Positions 17,094 through 27,572 of a stretch of DNA of 64,000 nucleotides are shown here, piece by piece (position 1 is the stretch's first letter; the number at the start of each line of letters is the position of its first letter). The translations under genes and the position numbers were made by a program. Under the pieces are notes generated by a model. That model did not search any database, was not told the origin of the DNA, and saw only the letters and a program-made list of their open reading frames with translations. Source of the DNA: Aurantimonas sp965217685 (GTDB taxonomy: Bacteria; Pseudomonadota; Alphaproteobacteria; Rhizobiales; Rhizobiaceae); NCBI GenBank assembly GCA_965217685.1, contig CBDCIZ010000003.1, positions 372,001-436,000 on the forward strand, in the 5' to 3' direction.

Positions 17094-18890
17094 ATGCCCA
17101 GCTACCAAGCTCCGATCGAAGACACGCTTTTCGTCGTCAACGACCTTCTCGGCATCGAGCGCTACAACAATCTGCCCGGCTTTTCCGACGCGAGCCCGGA
17201 CATCGTCGAAGCGATCCTGTCGGAGGCCGGCCGCGTCGCCGGCGAGGTGCTGCAGCCGCTGAACCGCATCGGCGACATCGAGGGATGCACGCGAAACCCA
17301 GATGGCGCGGTGACGACGCCCGCCGGATTCAAGAGTGCCTACAAGACATTCCGAGAGGGCAGCTGGGGCTCGCTGCCCTTCGATCCAGCCTATGGCGGCC
17401 AGGGCCTGCCGCATACGTTGTCGACCGCCGTTTCGGAATACATGTCGGCCGCCAACATGGCCTTCGCCATGTATCCCGGCCTCACCGCCGGCGCGATCGC
17501 GGCGATCTCGGCGCATGGATCGGACGCGCAGAAGCAGGCCTATCTGCCGAAGATGATAGAAGGCTCGTGGACCGGCACCATGAACCTCACCGAGCCCCAT
17601 TGCGGGACCGATCTCGGCCTCCTGCGCACCAAGGCGGTGCCGCGAGACGACGGCAGCTACGAAATCACCGGCCAGAAGATCTTCATCTCGGCCGGCGAGC
17701 ACGACATGTCCGACAACATCGTCCATCTGGTGCTCGCCCGCATCGAGGGCGCGCTGGAAGGCGTAAAGGGTATATCCCTCTTCATCGTGCCGAAATTCGT
17801 GCTCGACGCGGATGGTGAGCCAGGCGCCCGCAACGGTGTCGTCTGCGGCTCCCTCGAAGAAAAGATGGGAATCCACGGCAACGCCACCTGTGTCATGAAC
17901 TACGACGACGCGACCGGTTTTCTGATCGGCGAGGCGCACAAGGGCCTGCGCGCCATGTTCACGATGATGAACGAGGCCCGCCTCGGCGTCGGCGTGCAGG
18001 GGCTCGCCATCTCCGAGGTCGCCTACCAGAACGCCGTCGCCTATGCCCGCGAGCGCATCCAGGGCCGCTCGCTCTCGGGCGACAAGGCGCCGGACAAAAA
18101 GGCCGACCCGATCATCGTCCACCCGGACATCCGTCGCATCCTGATGAGCGTGCGCGCGGTAAACGAGGCGGGTCGCGCGTTGATCTTATGGACCGCGCTG
18201 AAGGGCGATCTCTCCCACCGCTCCGACGACGCGGCCGAGCGCCAGGCGGCGGACGACTGGATGAGCCTGATGACCCCGATCATCAAGGGCGTCTTGACCG
18301 ACAAGGGTTTCGCCAACACGGTCGAGGCTCAGCAGGTCTTCGGCGGCCATGGCTACGTCGCCGAATGGGGCATGGAACAGTTCGTGCGCGATGCCCGCAT
18401 CGCCCAGATCTACGAAGGCGCCAACGGCATCCAGGCCCTCGATCTCGTGGGCCGCAAGCTTGCCCTCAACGGCGGCCGTGCCGTCCAGGCATTCTTCGCC
18501 GAAATCGACGCCTTCTGCGAGGAAAACCGCGACGACGAGACGCTGAAGCCCCTGACCAAGGGCCTCAAGAAGGGTCTTTCCGACCTGCAGCAGGCGACTA
18601 TGTGGCTGATGCAGAACGCCATGGCCAAGCCCGACAATGCCGGCGCCGCCTCGACCGACTACATGCACCTCTTCGGCCTGGTTGCGCTCGGCTACATGTC
18701 GGCCCGCATGGCCAAGGTCGCGAACGAAAAGCTCGCCGCCGGTGCCGACGACAAGGCCGACTTCATGGAAAATAAGCTCGTCACCGCCCGCTTCTACATG
18801 GACCGCATCATGCCCGAGAGCGCCGCCCATCTCGCCCGAATCGCGTCTGGTTGCGACTCGACGATGGCGATGGAGGCGGAGGCGTTCTAG
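17094..18890 (+). CDS. Acyl-CoA dehydrogenase (long form with C-terminal extra domain)
   Basis: A 598-residue flavoprotein of the large acyl-CoA dehydrogenase type with an added C-terminal helical domain. Visible are the FAD/substrate region GSWTGTMNLTEPHCGTDLGLLRTKA, the mid beta-domain, and the catalytic base E441 in AQIYEGANGIQALDL. The reaction is acyl-CoA to trans-2-enoyl-CoA with electrons passed to ETF. The ATG has an aggggag ribosome-binding site at 17081. It is the first gene of a plus-strand beta-oxidation block: a thiolase starts 70 bases downstream and a FadB-type enzyme comes after an inserted opposite-strand gene. Regulation through the palindrome at 17036 by the MerR protein next door is inferred. 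Chain-length preference is not readable. Confidence 0.92.
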   Translation: MPSYQAPIEDTLFVVNDLLGIERYNNLPGFSDASPDIVEAILSEAGRVAGEVLQPLNRIGDIEGCTRNPDGAVTTPAGFKSAYKTFREGSWGSLPFDPAYGGQGLPHTLSTAVSEYMSAANMAFAMYPGLTAGAIAAISAHGSDAQKQAYLPKMIEGSWTGTMNLTEPHCGTDLGLLRTKAVPRDDGSYEITGQKIFISAGEHDMSDNIVHLVLARIEGALEGVKGISLFIVPKFVLDADGEPGARNGVVCGSLEEKMGIHGNATCVMNYDDATGFLIGEAHKGLRAMFTMMNEARLGVGVQGLAISEVAYQNAVAYARERIQGRSLSGDKAPDKKADPIIVHPDIRRILMSVRAVNEAGRALILWTALKGDLSHRSDDAAERQAADDWMSLMTPIIKGVLTDKGFANTVEAQQVFGGHGYVAEWGMEQFVRDARIAQIYEGANGIQALDLVGRKLALNGGRAVQAFFAEIDAFCEENRDDETLKPLTKGLKKGLSDLQQATMWLMQNAMAKPDNAGAASTDYMHLFGLVALGYMSARMAKVANEKLAAGADDKADFMENKLVTARFYMDRIMPESAAHLARIASGCDSTMAMEAEAF

Positions 18891-18959
18891 CCCGCAGCGT
18901 TCCTGCTATATGAAACGATGCGCCGTATGGCGCAACGACTTGCCCGGGAGGCCCCTGAC

Positions 18960-20168
<1,209 letters not shown>

Positions 20169-20215
20169 GGCCTCCAATGGGTCTTCGGGCTGGAGGTTCG
20201 GCGAAATGCCCGCTC

Positions 20216-21004
20216 TCAGGAGTAGTGATGTCGCATGATTTGCGTCGCCACGTCCATGCAGACGCCCGGCAGCGCCTCGAAGGCAGGCCTGGCGAACCAG
20301 TAGCCCTGGAAGAGGTTGATACCCGCGGCCTTCAGCGTGACGTATTCGGCCTCGGTCTCGATGCCCTCTGCGAGCACCTTGATGCCGAGTTCGCGGGCGA
20401 CGTAGAGGATCGCCGACATGATCGCTTGGCGCGATCGCGAGCTTTCGATGCCACGCACCAGTTGCATGTCGATCTTGATGAGGTCGGGCTGGAAATCGGC
20501 AAGCAGGCTCAGCCCGGCATAGCCGGCGCCGAAATCGTCGAGGGCGGTGATGAAGCCGGTACGGCGATATTCGGAAATGATGTTCTGGAGATGGGCGACA
20601 TTGGTCACCTCCTCCCCTTCGGTGAATTCGAACATGATCGCGTTGAGCGGGAAGTCGTGCTTTCTGGCGGCGGACAGCGTCGCACGCAGGCAGGCCGCCG
20701 GGTCGTAAACGGCACCCGGCAGGAAGTTGATCGACAGCTTCAGGTCGTGGCCCTGTGGAAACAGCCGGGCGGCCAGCGCAATGGCGGTCGTGCGGCAGGT
20801 CTGGTCGAAGCGGTATTTCTGCTCGGGCGACACGCGCGACAGGACGTCGCCCGCGCCCGCGCCATTGGTGTCGCGCACCAGCGCCTCGTAACCCCAGACC
20901 CGTTCGGACGCGACGTCGTAGATCGGCTGGAACGCCATGGTGATCTCGAAGTCGAGCGGGCGGGCCGTCTGGCAACCGGGGCAATCGCTGGTGGGGTCGG
21001 ACAT
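20216..21004 (-). CDS. EAL-domain cyclic-di-GMP phosphodiesterase with N-terminal CxxC
   Basis: 262 residues from the ATG at 21002-21004 (weak ribosome-binding site). The protein is almost a bare EAL domain. All residues needed for phosphodiesterase activity are visible: E40 (YEAL), N93, E126, D156/D157 (DDFGAGYAGL), K177 (LIKIDM), E213 (AEGIETEAEY) and Q233. It should hydrolyse c-di-GMP to pGpG in the cytosol. Two cysteines near the N-terminus (C8, C11 in DCPGCQ) could bind metal or sense redox. It sits antisense between the thiolase and FadB genes, interrupting what would otherwise be one plus-strand fatty-acid operon. No transmembrane segment. Confidence 0.9.
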   Translation of the reverse strand: MSDPTSDCPGCQTARPLDFEITMAFQPIYDVASERVWGYEALVRDTNGAGAGDVLSRVSPEQKYRFDQTCRTTAIALAARLFPQGHDLKLSINFLPGAVYDPAACLRATLSAARKHDFPLNAIMFEFTEGEEVTNVAHLQNIISEYRRTGFITALDDFGAGYAGLSLLADFQPDLIKIDMQLVRGIESSRSRQAIMSAILYVARELGIKVLAEGIETEAEYVTLKAAGINLFQGYWFARPAFEALPGVCMDVATQIMRHHYS

Positions 21005-21162
21005 CGCGGACACTCGGATTCGGGGACAAGCTCGAAGGATAGGCCGCGGATGGTTACCGGAAGCTGAATGCAAGCGATTTGCCGCACGACGAAGCGGTTG
21101 AAGTCAAACGAAGAATCGAGAGCCGGCCAAACGTCGGCGACGGACACGAACGGGAGCGGACG

Positions 21163-23367
21163 ATGAACAGCAAGAACTTTACCACCGAGATCAACGAGGG
21201 CGGCATCGCCGTCGTGACCTGGGACATGCCGAACCGGTCGATGAACGTCTTCACCCAGGAGATGATGGGCGAATTCGACGCGATGATCGACGCGATGGTC
21301 GCCGACGAGACCGTGAAGGGCGTCGTCATCACCTCGGGCAAGCAGGGCTCCTTCACCGGCGGCGCCGACCTGAAGATGCTGTCGGGCATGTTCGACGCGT
21401 TCGAGGCCGCGAAAGCCCTGAACAAGGAGGCTGCCGTCAAGGAACTGTTCGACGGCGCCGGTCGCATGTCGTGGATCTGGCGCAAGCTGGAGACCTGCGG
21501 CAAGCCCTTCGTCGCGGCGATCAACGGCACCTGCATGGGCGGTGGTTTCGAGCTGGCGCTCGCCTGCCACGGCCGCGTTGCGGCGCAAGGCGCCAAGATG
21601 GGCCTGCCGGAAGTCAAGGTCGGCATCTTCCCCGGTGCCGGCGGCACCCAGCGCGTCGCCCGCCTCGCCGACACCCAGAGCGCCCTGCAGATGCTCCTGA
21701 AGGGTTCGACGCTCACCGCCGACAAGGCCAGGGGCATGAAGCTCATCGACCAGGTGGTGCCGCAGGACGAACTCGTCGCCACCGCCAGGAAGATGCTGAC
21801 GGACGGCCTGTCGCCGGTCAAAGCCTGGGACCAGAAGGGCTTCAGGCTGCCCTCCGGCCCGGTCTATTCGCCGGCCGGCGCGCAGATCTGGCCGGCCGTC
21901 GCCTCGCTGTTCCGCAAGGAGACCAACGACAATTATCCCGGCGCCCGCGCCATCGTGAAATGCGTCTACGAGGGGCTTCTCCTGCCGATGGACGCGGCGC
22001 TCCGCGTCGAGCAGCGCTACCTCACCGAGGTGTTGCAGACGACCGAGGCGGCAATGATGATCCGCTCGCTCTTCGTCTCGATGCAGGCGCTGAACAAGGG
22101 CGCCCGCCGCCCGGCGAACGAGCCGGATTCGAACCTGAAGACGATCGGCATCGTCGGCGCCGGTTTCATGGGCGCCGGCATCGCTTATGTGGCGGCCCAA
22201 GGCGGGCTCGACGTCGTCCTCATCGACCGCGACCAGGACGCGGCCGACAAGGGCAAGGCGCACTCCCGCACGCTGATGGAAGGCCTGGTCTCCAAAGGCC
22301 GCGCCACCAGGGAGCAAGCGGAGGCGGTGCTGGCCAAGATCACGGCGACGTCCGACTACGACAGCCTGAAGGACGCCGACCTCGTCGTCGAAGCCGTGTT
22401 CGAGGATCGCGACGTGAAGGCCGAGGTGACGAAGAAGGCCGCCGCCGTCATGAAGGACGGCGCGATCTTCGCCTCCAACACCTCGACCATTCCGATCACC
22501 ACGCTGGCCGAAGTCTTCCCCGACCAGGCGCGCTTCATCGGCATCCACTTCTTCTCGCCGGTCGACAGGATGATGCTGACCGAGGTGATCCTGGGCGACA
22601 AGACCGGCGACACCGCACTGGCCGTCGCCCTCGACTTCGTGCGGGCGATCAAGAAGACGCCGATCGTCGTCAACGACACCCGCGGCTTCTTCGCCAATCG
22701 CTGCGTGCTTCGCTACATGTCGGAAGCCTACGACATGCTGGTCGAGGGCGTGCCGCCGGCGATGATCGAGAATGCCGCCAAGTTCGCCGGCATGCCGGTC
22801 GGCCCGCTGGCCCTCAACGACGAAACCGCGGTCGACCTGTCGCTGAAGATCATGAAAGCGACCATGCGCGACATGGGTGAGGACTCCGTCGACCCGCGCC
22901 ACTTCAAGCTGGTCGAAAGCATGAACGGCGACGGCCGCCTCGGTCGCAAGGCCGGCAAGGGCTTCTACGACTACCCGCAAAAGCCAGCCAAAAAGAGCCT
23001 CTGGCCGGGCCTTAAAGAGATGTTCGACCAGAAGCCGGCCTCCGAGATCGACTTCAAGGAGTTGAAGGAGCGCTTCCTGGCCACCATGGCGCTGGAAGCT
23101 GCCCGCACCATGGAAGAGGGTGTCGTCACCGATCCGCGCGAGGCCGATGTCGGCTCGATCCTGGGCTTCGGCTACGCGCCCTATACGGGGGGCACCATCT
23201 CCTACATCGACGGCATGGGCACCAAGGCTTTTGTCGCCCTGTGCGAAAAGCTCGCGGCCAAACACGGGGAGCGCTTCGAGCCAACGCCGCTCCTGCGCGA
23301 AATGGCGAAGACCGGCGAAACCTTCTATGGCCGCTTCGCGCCGAAAGAGGCGGCGGTCGCCGCCTGA
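21163..23367 (+). CDS. fadB: Bifunctional enoyl-CoA hydratase / 3-hydroxyacyl-CoA dehydrogenase
   Basis: 734 residues from the ATG at 21163, which has a CGGGAG ribosome-binding site; the open frame extends to 21079 without one. Residues ~1-200 are a crotonase domain (oxyanion-hole blocks SFTGGADLKML and NGTCMGGGFELALACHGR). The NAD-binding Rossmann motif IVGAGFMGAGIAYVAAQGG begins near residue 329, and the dehydrogenase catalytic His is H462 (IHFFSPVDRM). It catalyses hydration of enoyl-CoA and oxidation of the 3-hydroxyacyl-CoA, completing beta-oxidation with the dehydrogenase and thiolase upstream. A strong terminator follows. The EAL gene start is only 159 bases upstream and divergent, so this gene needs its own promoter there or read-through from fadA. 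Confidence 0.92.
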   Translation: MNSKNFTTEINEGGIAVVTWDMPNRSMNVFTQEMMGEFDAMIDAMVADETVKGVVITSGKQGSFTGGADLKMLSGMFDAFEAAKALNKEAAVKELFDGAGRMSWIWRKLETCGKPFVAAINGTCMGGGFELALACHGRVAAQGAKMGLPEVKVGIFPGAGGTQRVARLADTQSALQMLLKGSTLTADKARGMKLIDQVVPQDELVATARKMLTDGLSPVKAWDQKGFRLPSGPVYSPAGAQIWPAVASLFRKETNDNYPGARAIVKCVYEGLLLPMDAALRVEQRYLTEVLQTTEAAMMIRSLFVSMQALNKGARRPANEPDSNLKTIGIVGAGFMGAGIAYVAAQGGLDVVLIDRDQDAADKGKAHSRTLMEGLVSKGRATREQAEAVLAKITATSDYDSLKDADLVVEAVFEDRDVKAEVTKKAAAVMKDGAIFASNTSTIPITTLAEVFPDQARFIGIHFFSPVDRMMLTEVILGDKTGDTALAVALDFVRAIKKTPIVVNDTRGFFANRCVLRYMSEAYDMLVEGVPPAMIENAAKFAGMPVGPLALNDETAVDLSLKIMKATMRDMGEDSVDPRHFKLVESMNGDGRLGRKAGKGFYDYPQKPAKKSLWPGLKEMFDQKPASEIDFKELKERFLATMALEAARTMEEGVVTDPREADVGSILGFGYAPYTGGTISYIDGMGTKAFVALCEKLAAKHGERFEPTPLLREMAKTGETFYGRFAPKEAAVAA

Positions 23368-23406
23368 TCACCGAAGCCGTACGACTTGGTTCGATGCACG
23401 ATCCTC

Positions 23407-23433
23407 AAGGGCGGCTCAGAAGCCGCCCTTTTT
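23407..23433 (+). terminator. Intrinsic terminator after fadB
   Basis: A perfect 10-bp stem (aagggcggct / agccgccctt, 23407-23416 and 23421-23430), a caga tetraloop, and a T-run to 23433. It lies 40 bases past the fadB stop. Confidence 0.92.
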
Positions 23434-23668
23434 GTTTGGGGTGTCGCACGGTGCTGCGCGATTCACCATTCGCGCCAAAATGATCCACCGAAAGACGGAT
23501 TTGAACGGACAGCATCGCCGAACCGTCATATTTAAAGATTTAATCAACCCTGAATGATTAATGTTTCGGGAAGCTTCCCTTTCACGCGATGCGCGAAAGC
23601 GGTGCCACGCGGGCACGAACGAACACGCGACGCACCGGCCGAAAGCCCGCCCGTGGAGACGGTTTCGC

Positions 23669-24655
23669 ATGAACAAACGGTTGGAGCCCCGCGGCATCCG
23701 TCCGAGTGAGGACATCATCCGAAGGCGCCTCGTCGAGCGCCGGCTCGCGCACGAGCGTGCCCAGAAGAAATCCGGCTGGTTCTCGCGTGCCAAAAGTGGC
23801 GATACGAGCGGTCGCCGCATGCTCGGCGGAAGGATCGGTCGGCGCGCCGCCTTCATGACCCGATTGCGCAAGCGCCCGGTCGCGGCATTTCTCGCCGCCA
23901 CGATCTTCGGTATCGCCATGATCGGCGCCATCGGGTCGATCCTGCGCCTCGACGGGACGCCCGGCGCTGGCGCCACGCCGCAGATCGCCGGCAATGGCGT
24001 CGCATCACCCGCCGATCTCAGCCCGGACGATATCAGCGTCGGCTCCACCACACGCTCGCCGCCGGGCGTCATTGCGGCGGACCGTCCGCTGCTGCGCGAT
24101 ACGACCGGCGCCCTGCCGCCCAGCGTTGCGACCCCGACGGGCGCAAGGCCCGCAAGCCCCGCCACGACGGGGGCCAGCCTCTCCAACGAGGCCGTCGCCG
24201 CCGCCCTTGCCCTGCGGCTGCCGCAAGATGCGCAGAACGACAGTTTACAGGACCCAGCGGCGAACGACGGCAACGACCCGGCCGAAGCACCAACCCTGCA
24301 GACCGAATTTCTGGCGACCACCGGCAGCATCACGCGCGCCGTCACGCAAAAACCCGTCGCGCCGGACCAGCTTGCGGGCGAACTCCAGGAGCAGGCCGCA
24401 GCCCTCGATGCGGACGCTGCGCCGTCGGCCCTGCCCTCTGCCGAAGCCACCGCCGCGACCGATGCGGAGGCCGCCAAGGCCAGCGTCACCGCCAACGTCA
24501 ATCTGCGCGCCAAGCCCGACAACGACGCGACCGTTCTGGCGGTGCTGCCGAAAGGCCGGACGGTGACCGTCGAGAAATGCGACCTGTGGTGCGAAGTCAG
24601 CGCCGACGGCAAAAGCGGCTACGTCTTCAAGAGCTTCGTCGACAAAGCCGGCTGA
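23669..24655 (+). CDS. Membrane-anchored SH3-domain protein
   Basis: 329 residues from the ATG at 23669 (MNKRLEPRGIRPS; GGAG 13 bases upstream). The longer frame to 23561 begins in AT-rich non-coding-looking DNA. A basic cytoplasmic N-terminus precedes one membrane helix (~residues 74-92, AAFLAATIFGIAMIGAIGSI), then a long Ala/Thr/Pro-rich linker and a C-terminal bacterial SH3 domain (last ~60 residues, VNLRAKPDNDATVLAVLPKG ... GYVFKSFVDK). Bacterial SH3 domains bind peptidoglycan or other wall ligands, so a periplasmic wall-binding role is likely; no enzymatic domain is present. The upstream 300 bases hold the fadB terminator and an AT-rich promoter region. Monocistronic. Confidence 0.8.
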   Translation: MNKRLEPRGIRPSEDIIRRRLVERRLAHERAQKKSGWFSRAKSGDTSGRRMLGGRIGRRAAFMTRLRKRPVAAFLAATIFGIAMIGAIGSILRLDGTPGAGATPQIAGNGVASPADLSPDDISVGSTTRSPPGVIAADRPLLRDTTGALPPSVATPTGARPASPATTGASLSNEAVAAALALRLPQDAQNDSLQDPAANDGNDPAEAPTLQTEFLATTGSITRAVTQKPVAPDQLAGELQEQAAALDADAAPSALPSAEATAATDAEAAKASVTANVNLRAKPDNDATVLAVLPKGRTVTVEKCDLWCEVSADGKSGYVFKSFVDKAG

Positions 24656-24733
24656 CGGGCTTCGGCGTTCGGCGCGGCCTATGGGTCATCATGGGCGCGC
24701 GCTCCGGCGATCGTGATCGCGATGCATCGCGCG

Positions 24734-27562
24734 CTACGAACCGTCGCCGGAATTTGCGGCTACGGCCGAAACGGTTTCGGGCAGGCCACTGTCCGCAGCG
24801 GGCGCTGCAGTCGTGCCAGCCGCCTCGGCTGCCTTGGGCGCACCGACTGTTTCGGCGATCAACAGCGCGACCAGCGCCGACCAGCCGGTCTGGTGCGCCG
24901 CTCCGACGCCGCGGCCCGTGTCGCCGTCGAAATATTCGTAGAACAGGACAAGATCGCGAAACGCCGGATCGTCGGCATAGGCGGCCACGCCGCCATGCAC
25001 CGGGCGATGGCCCGCGCCATTGGGTAGGAAGAGCGCAATCAGGCGCTCCGACAAGCGGTCCGCGACTTCCGCGAGCGTCCGCTGGGCTCTGTCCGTTCCG
25101 CTCTCGCCCGCCGCTTCGCCTTCGTCCATTGCGGGCTCGCAATCAGGACAGCCGACCGTCAGCCCGTCGCCGTAGAAGCGCCCAAAGCGGCGCAATGCAT
25201 CGACCAGCAGATAGTTGATCGGCATCCAGACGGGGCCGCGCCAGTTGGAATTGCCACCGAAAAGCCGCGAGCGCGATTCTGCCGGCCAATAGGGCAAGGT
25301 CTCCTGCGCCCCGCGCCAGTCGATGGTGAAGGGATTCGCCTCATAAACCTTGGAAACAGCGCGCAGGCCATGCGGAGAAAGAAACTCGCTCGCGTCCAGC
25401 ATCCGGTCCAGCAGCATCCGCATGCGATGGGCGCGCACCATGGAGAACAGTCGCGTGCCGCCTTGGCCCGGCACGCGAAACCGCGAGACCAGATCGCAGA
25501 GATCGCGGCGATGCTCGGAAAACCATACGATGCGGTCGGAAAGCCGCGGCAGTTTCTCGAGCGCGGCTTGATCGAGAAGCGTTACTGCGCAGAGCGGGAT
25601 AAGCCCAACCAAGGAGCGCGCCTTCAGCGGCAGCATCGCACCGTCCGGCCCGTCGAGCCGATCGTAATAAAACTGGTCCGCCTCGTCCCAAAGGCCGCCA
25701 CTTTGAGCCGCCGCCGCGGCGATCAGCAGGAAATGCTCGAAGAATTTCGCCGCCAACCCCTCATAGACCGGATTGTCGGCGGCAAGCTCCGTGGCAATCG
25801 CCATCAGATGCAGCGCATAGGCCGCCATCCACGCCGTGCCGTCCGACTGGCTGATCCGCCAGCCTTCGGGCAGCGGCTTGGAGCGATCGATGATCTCGAT
25901 GTTGTCGAGACCGAGGAAGCCGCCCTGGAACAGGTTGCGGCCCTCGGCATCCTTGCGGTTGACCCACCAGGTGAAGTTGATGGTCAGGCGCTGGAACATC
26001 TCCTCGAGGAATGCCCGGTCCTTGCTGCCGGTCAACGCCGCGTCCATCTCGTAGACCCTCAGCGCCGCCATTGCCTGCAACGGCGGGTTGGCGTCGGAGA
26101 AATCCCATTCATAGGCCGGAATCTGCCCGCTCGGATGCATGTAGCGGTCGCGGCACAAGAGCAGCAGTTGATCCTTGGCGAAGGCCGGGTCGATCAGCGC
26201 GAAGGGCAGCGCCTGCAAGGCAAGATCCCAGGAAGCGAACCAGGGATACTCCCATGCGTCCGGCATCGAGATGATGTCGTTCGCTCTGACATGCCGCCAG
26301 TCGGTGTTGCGGCCATCGTCGTCGCGGCGCGTCTCCGGCGGCGGCGGCTCGCCGGGATCGCCGGCCAGCCATTCGCGCAGGTCGTAGCCGTAGAACTGCT
26401 TCGACCAGAGAAGCCCAGCCAGCGCCTGCCTCTGCACGCGCCGCCGCTCGGGGTCGGCGATGGCCGCCTGCAGCGCGGCGTAATATGCGTCGGCCTCGGC
26501 GGTCCGGGCCTCAAGGATCGCGTCGAAGTCGGCGAAGGGGTCGCTGGCATCGGTGGCAGCGCCCGCTCCGGCGCGCGGTCCAACCTTGCGAAAGCGCAGC
26601 CGCACGGTGTGCTCCTCGCCGGGACCGAGATCGAGGCGATGCCAGGCCGCGCATTTCGTCCCGCGCCCGGTGGGATTCACGGCGTCCTCGCGACCCGCCA
26701 CCACGCGCTCGTGAAAGGCATCCTTGGGAAAACCCGTGGGCTTGGCCCCGGAAAGCCGCGCATCGTTCGTCTCGTTGTCGCAAAAGATCAGCGTCGCGCC
26801 GTCTTCGACAGCCAGTTCGTAGTCCAAAAGCTCGGGATGCGTTGCCGAAACGGACGTTTTGCTCGTTGCGACAAGCTCCGGCCGCCCACCCTCCTGACGT
26901 CCGAAGGACCAGAGGTTTCGTGCCCAAAGCTGGGGCAGGACATGAAGTTGGGCGGCCTGTGGCCCGCGATTGATGACGCGGACGGCCATCAACACATCGT
27001 CCGGCGCTGCCTTGGCATAAGTGATCTCGACGTCGAAATAGCGCTTTTCGGCGAAGATGCCGGTATCGAGCAGCTCGTATTCCGGCTCGTCCAGACCGCG
27101 CCTGCCGTTCTCGGCGAGGAGGTCGTCATAGGGAAAAGCTGCTTGCGGGTATTTGTAGAGCATGCGCATCAGCGCGTGGCTCGGCAGGCCGTCGAGATGG
27201 TAGTAGAGTTCCTTGACGTCCTCGCCGTGATTGCCTTCTTGGTTGGTCAGGCCGAAGAAGCGCTCCTTCAGGATCGGGTCGGCGCCGTTCCACAGCGCCA
27301 GCGACAGGCACCAGCGCATGTCCGCGTCGCAAAAGCCGGCGATGCCGTCCTCGCCCCAACGATAGGCGCGGCTGCGGGCGTGATCGTGCGGAAGATAGTC
27401 CCAGGCATCACCATCGGGGCTGTAGTCCTCGCGCACCGTGCCCCATTGCCGGTCGGAGAGGTACGGCCCCCAGCGGCGCCAGTCCGCGCCCACCGTCCCG
27501 GCCCCCGCATGGTCGCCGAACAGGCGCTTGCCCTCCTCGGTTTCGCGGATCGACGCTGCCAT
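24734..27562 (-). CDS. Large glucosidase, GH63 / MGH1-like
   Basis: 942 residues from the ATG at 27560-27562, which has a TGAGGG ribosome-binding site overlapping the end of sdaA; the longer frame to 27607 would overlap sdaA further. The N-terminus has EEGKRLFGDHAGAG and WGPYLSDRQWGTVREDYSPDG, the standard opening of the large bacterial glucosidases with an (alpha/alpha)6 barrel, and YPWFASWDLALQALPFALIDP and GPVWMPINYLLVDALRRFG in the C-terminal half. It lacks a signal peptide, so it is cytoplasmic. Likely substrates are alpha-glucosides such as glucosylglycerate or trehalose-like osmolytes, but this is family inference. The start lies 10 bases after the sdaA stop, so the two genes are coupled, an odd functional pairing. 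Confidence 0.85.
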   Translation of the reverse strand: MAASIRETEEGKRLFGDHAGAGTVGADWRRWGPYLSDRQWGTVREDYSPDGDAWDYLPHDHARSRAYRWGEDGIAGFCDADMRWCLSLALWNGADPILKERFFGLTNQEGNHGEDVKELYYHLDGLPSHALMRMLYKYPQAAFPYDDLLAENGRRGLDEPEYELLDTGIFAEKRYFDVEITYAKAAPDDVLMAVRVINRGPQAAQLHVLPQLWARNLWSFGRQEGGRPELVATSKTSVSATHPELLDYELAVEDGATLIFCDNETNDARLSGAKPTGFPKDAFHERVVAGREDAVNPTGRGTKCAAWHRLDLGPGEEHTVRLRFRKVGPRAGAGAATDASDPFADFDAILEARTAEADAYYAALQAAIADPERRRVQRQALAGLLWSKQFYGYDLREWLAGDPGEPPPPETRRDDDGRNTDWRHVRANDIISMPDAWEYPWFASWDLALQALPFALIDPAFAKDQLLLLCRDRYMHPSGQIPAYEWDFSDANPPLQAMAALRVYEMDAALTGSKDRAFLEEMFQRLTINFTWWVNRKDAEGRNLFQGGFLGLDNIEIIDRSKPLPEGWRISQSDGTAWMAAYALHLMAIATELAADNPVYEGLAAKFFEHFLLIAAAAAQSGGLWDEADQFYYDRLDGPDGAMLPLKARSLVGLIPLCAVTLLDQAALEKLPRLSDRIVWFSEHRRDLCDLVSRFRVPGQGGTRLFSMVRAHRMRMLLDRMLDASEFLSPHGLRAVSKVYEANPFTIDWRGAQETLPYWPAESRSRLFGGNSNWRGPVWMPINYLLVDALRRFGRFYGDGLTVGCPDCEPAMDEGEAAGESGTDRAQRTLAEVADRLSERLIALFLPNGAGHRPVHGGVAAYADDPAFRDLVLFYEYFDGDTGRGVGAAHQTGWSALVALLIAETVGAPKAAEAAGTTAAPAADSGLPETVSAVAANSGDGS

Positions 27563-27572
27563 GGATCGGCCC

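Noticed and set aside
20740..23265. 841-codon minus-strand frame opposite fadB
   Set aside because: Complement of a strongly coding crotonase/dehydrogenase gene; Arg/Gly/His-rich composition and no motifs.
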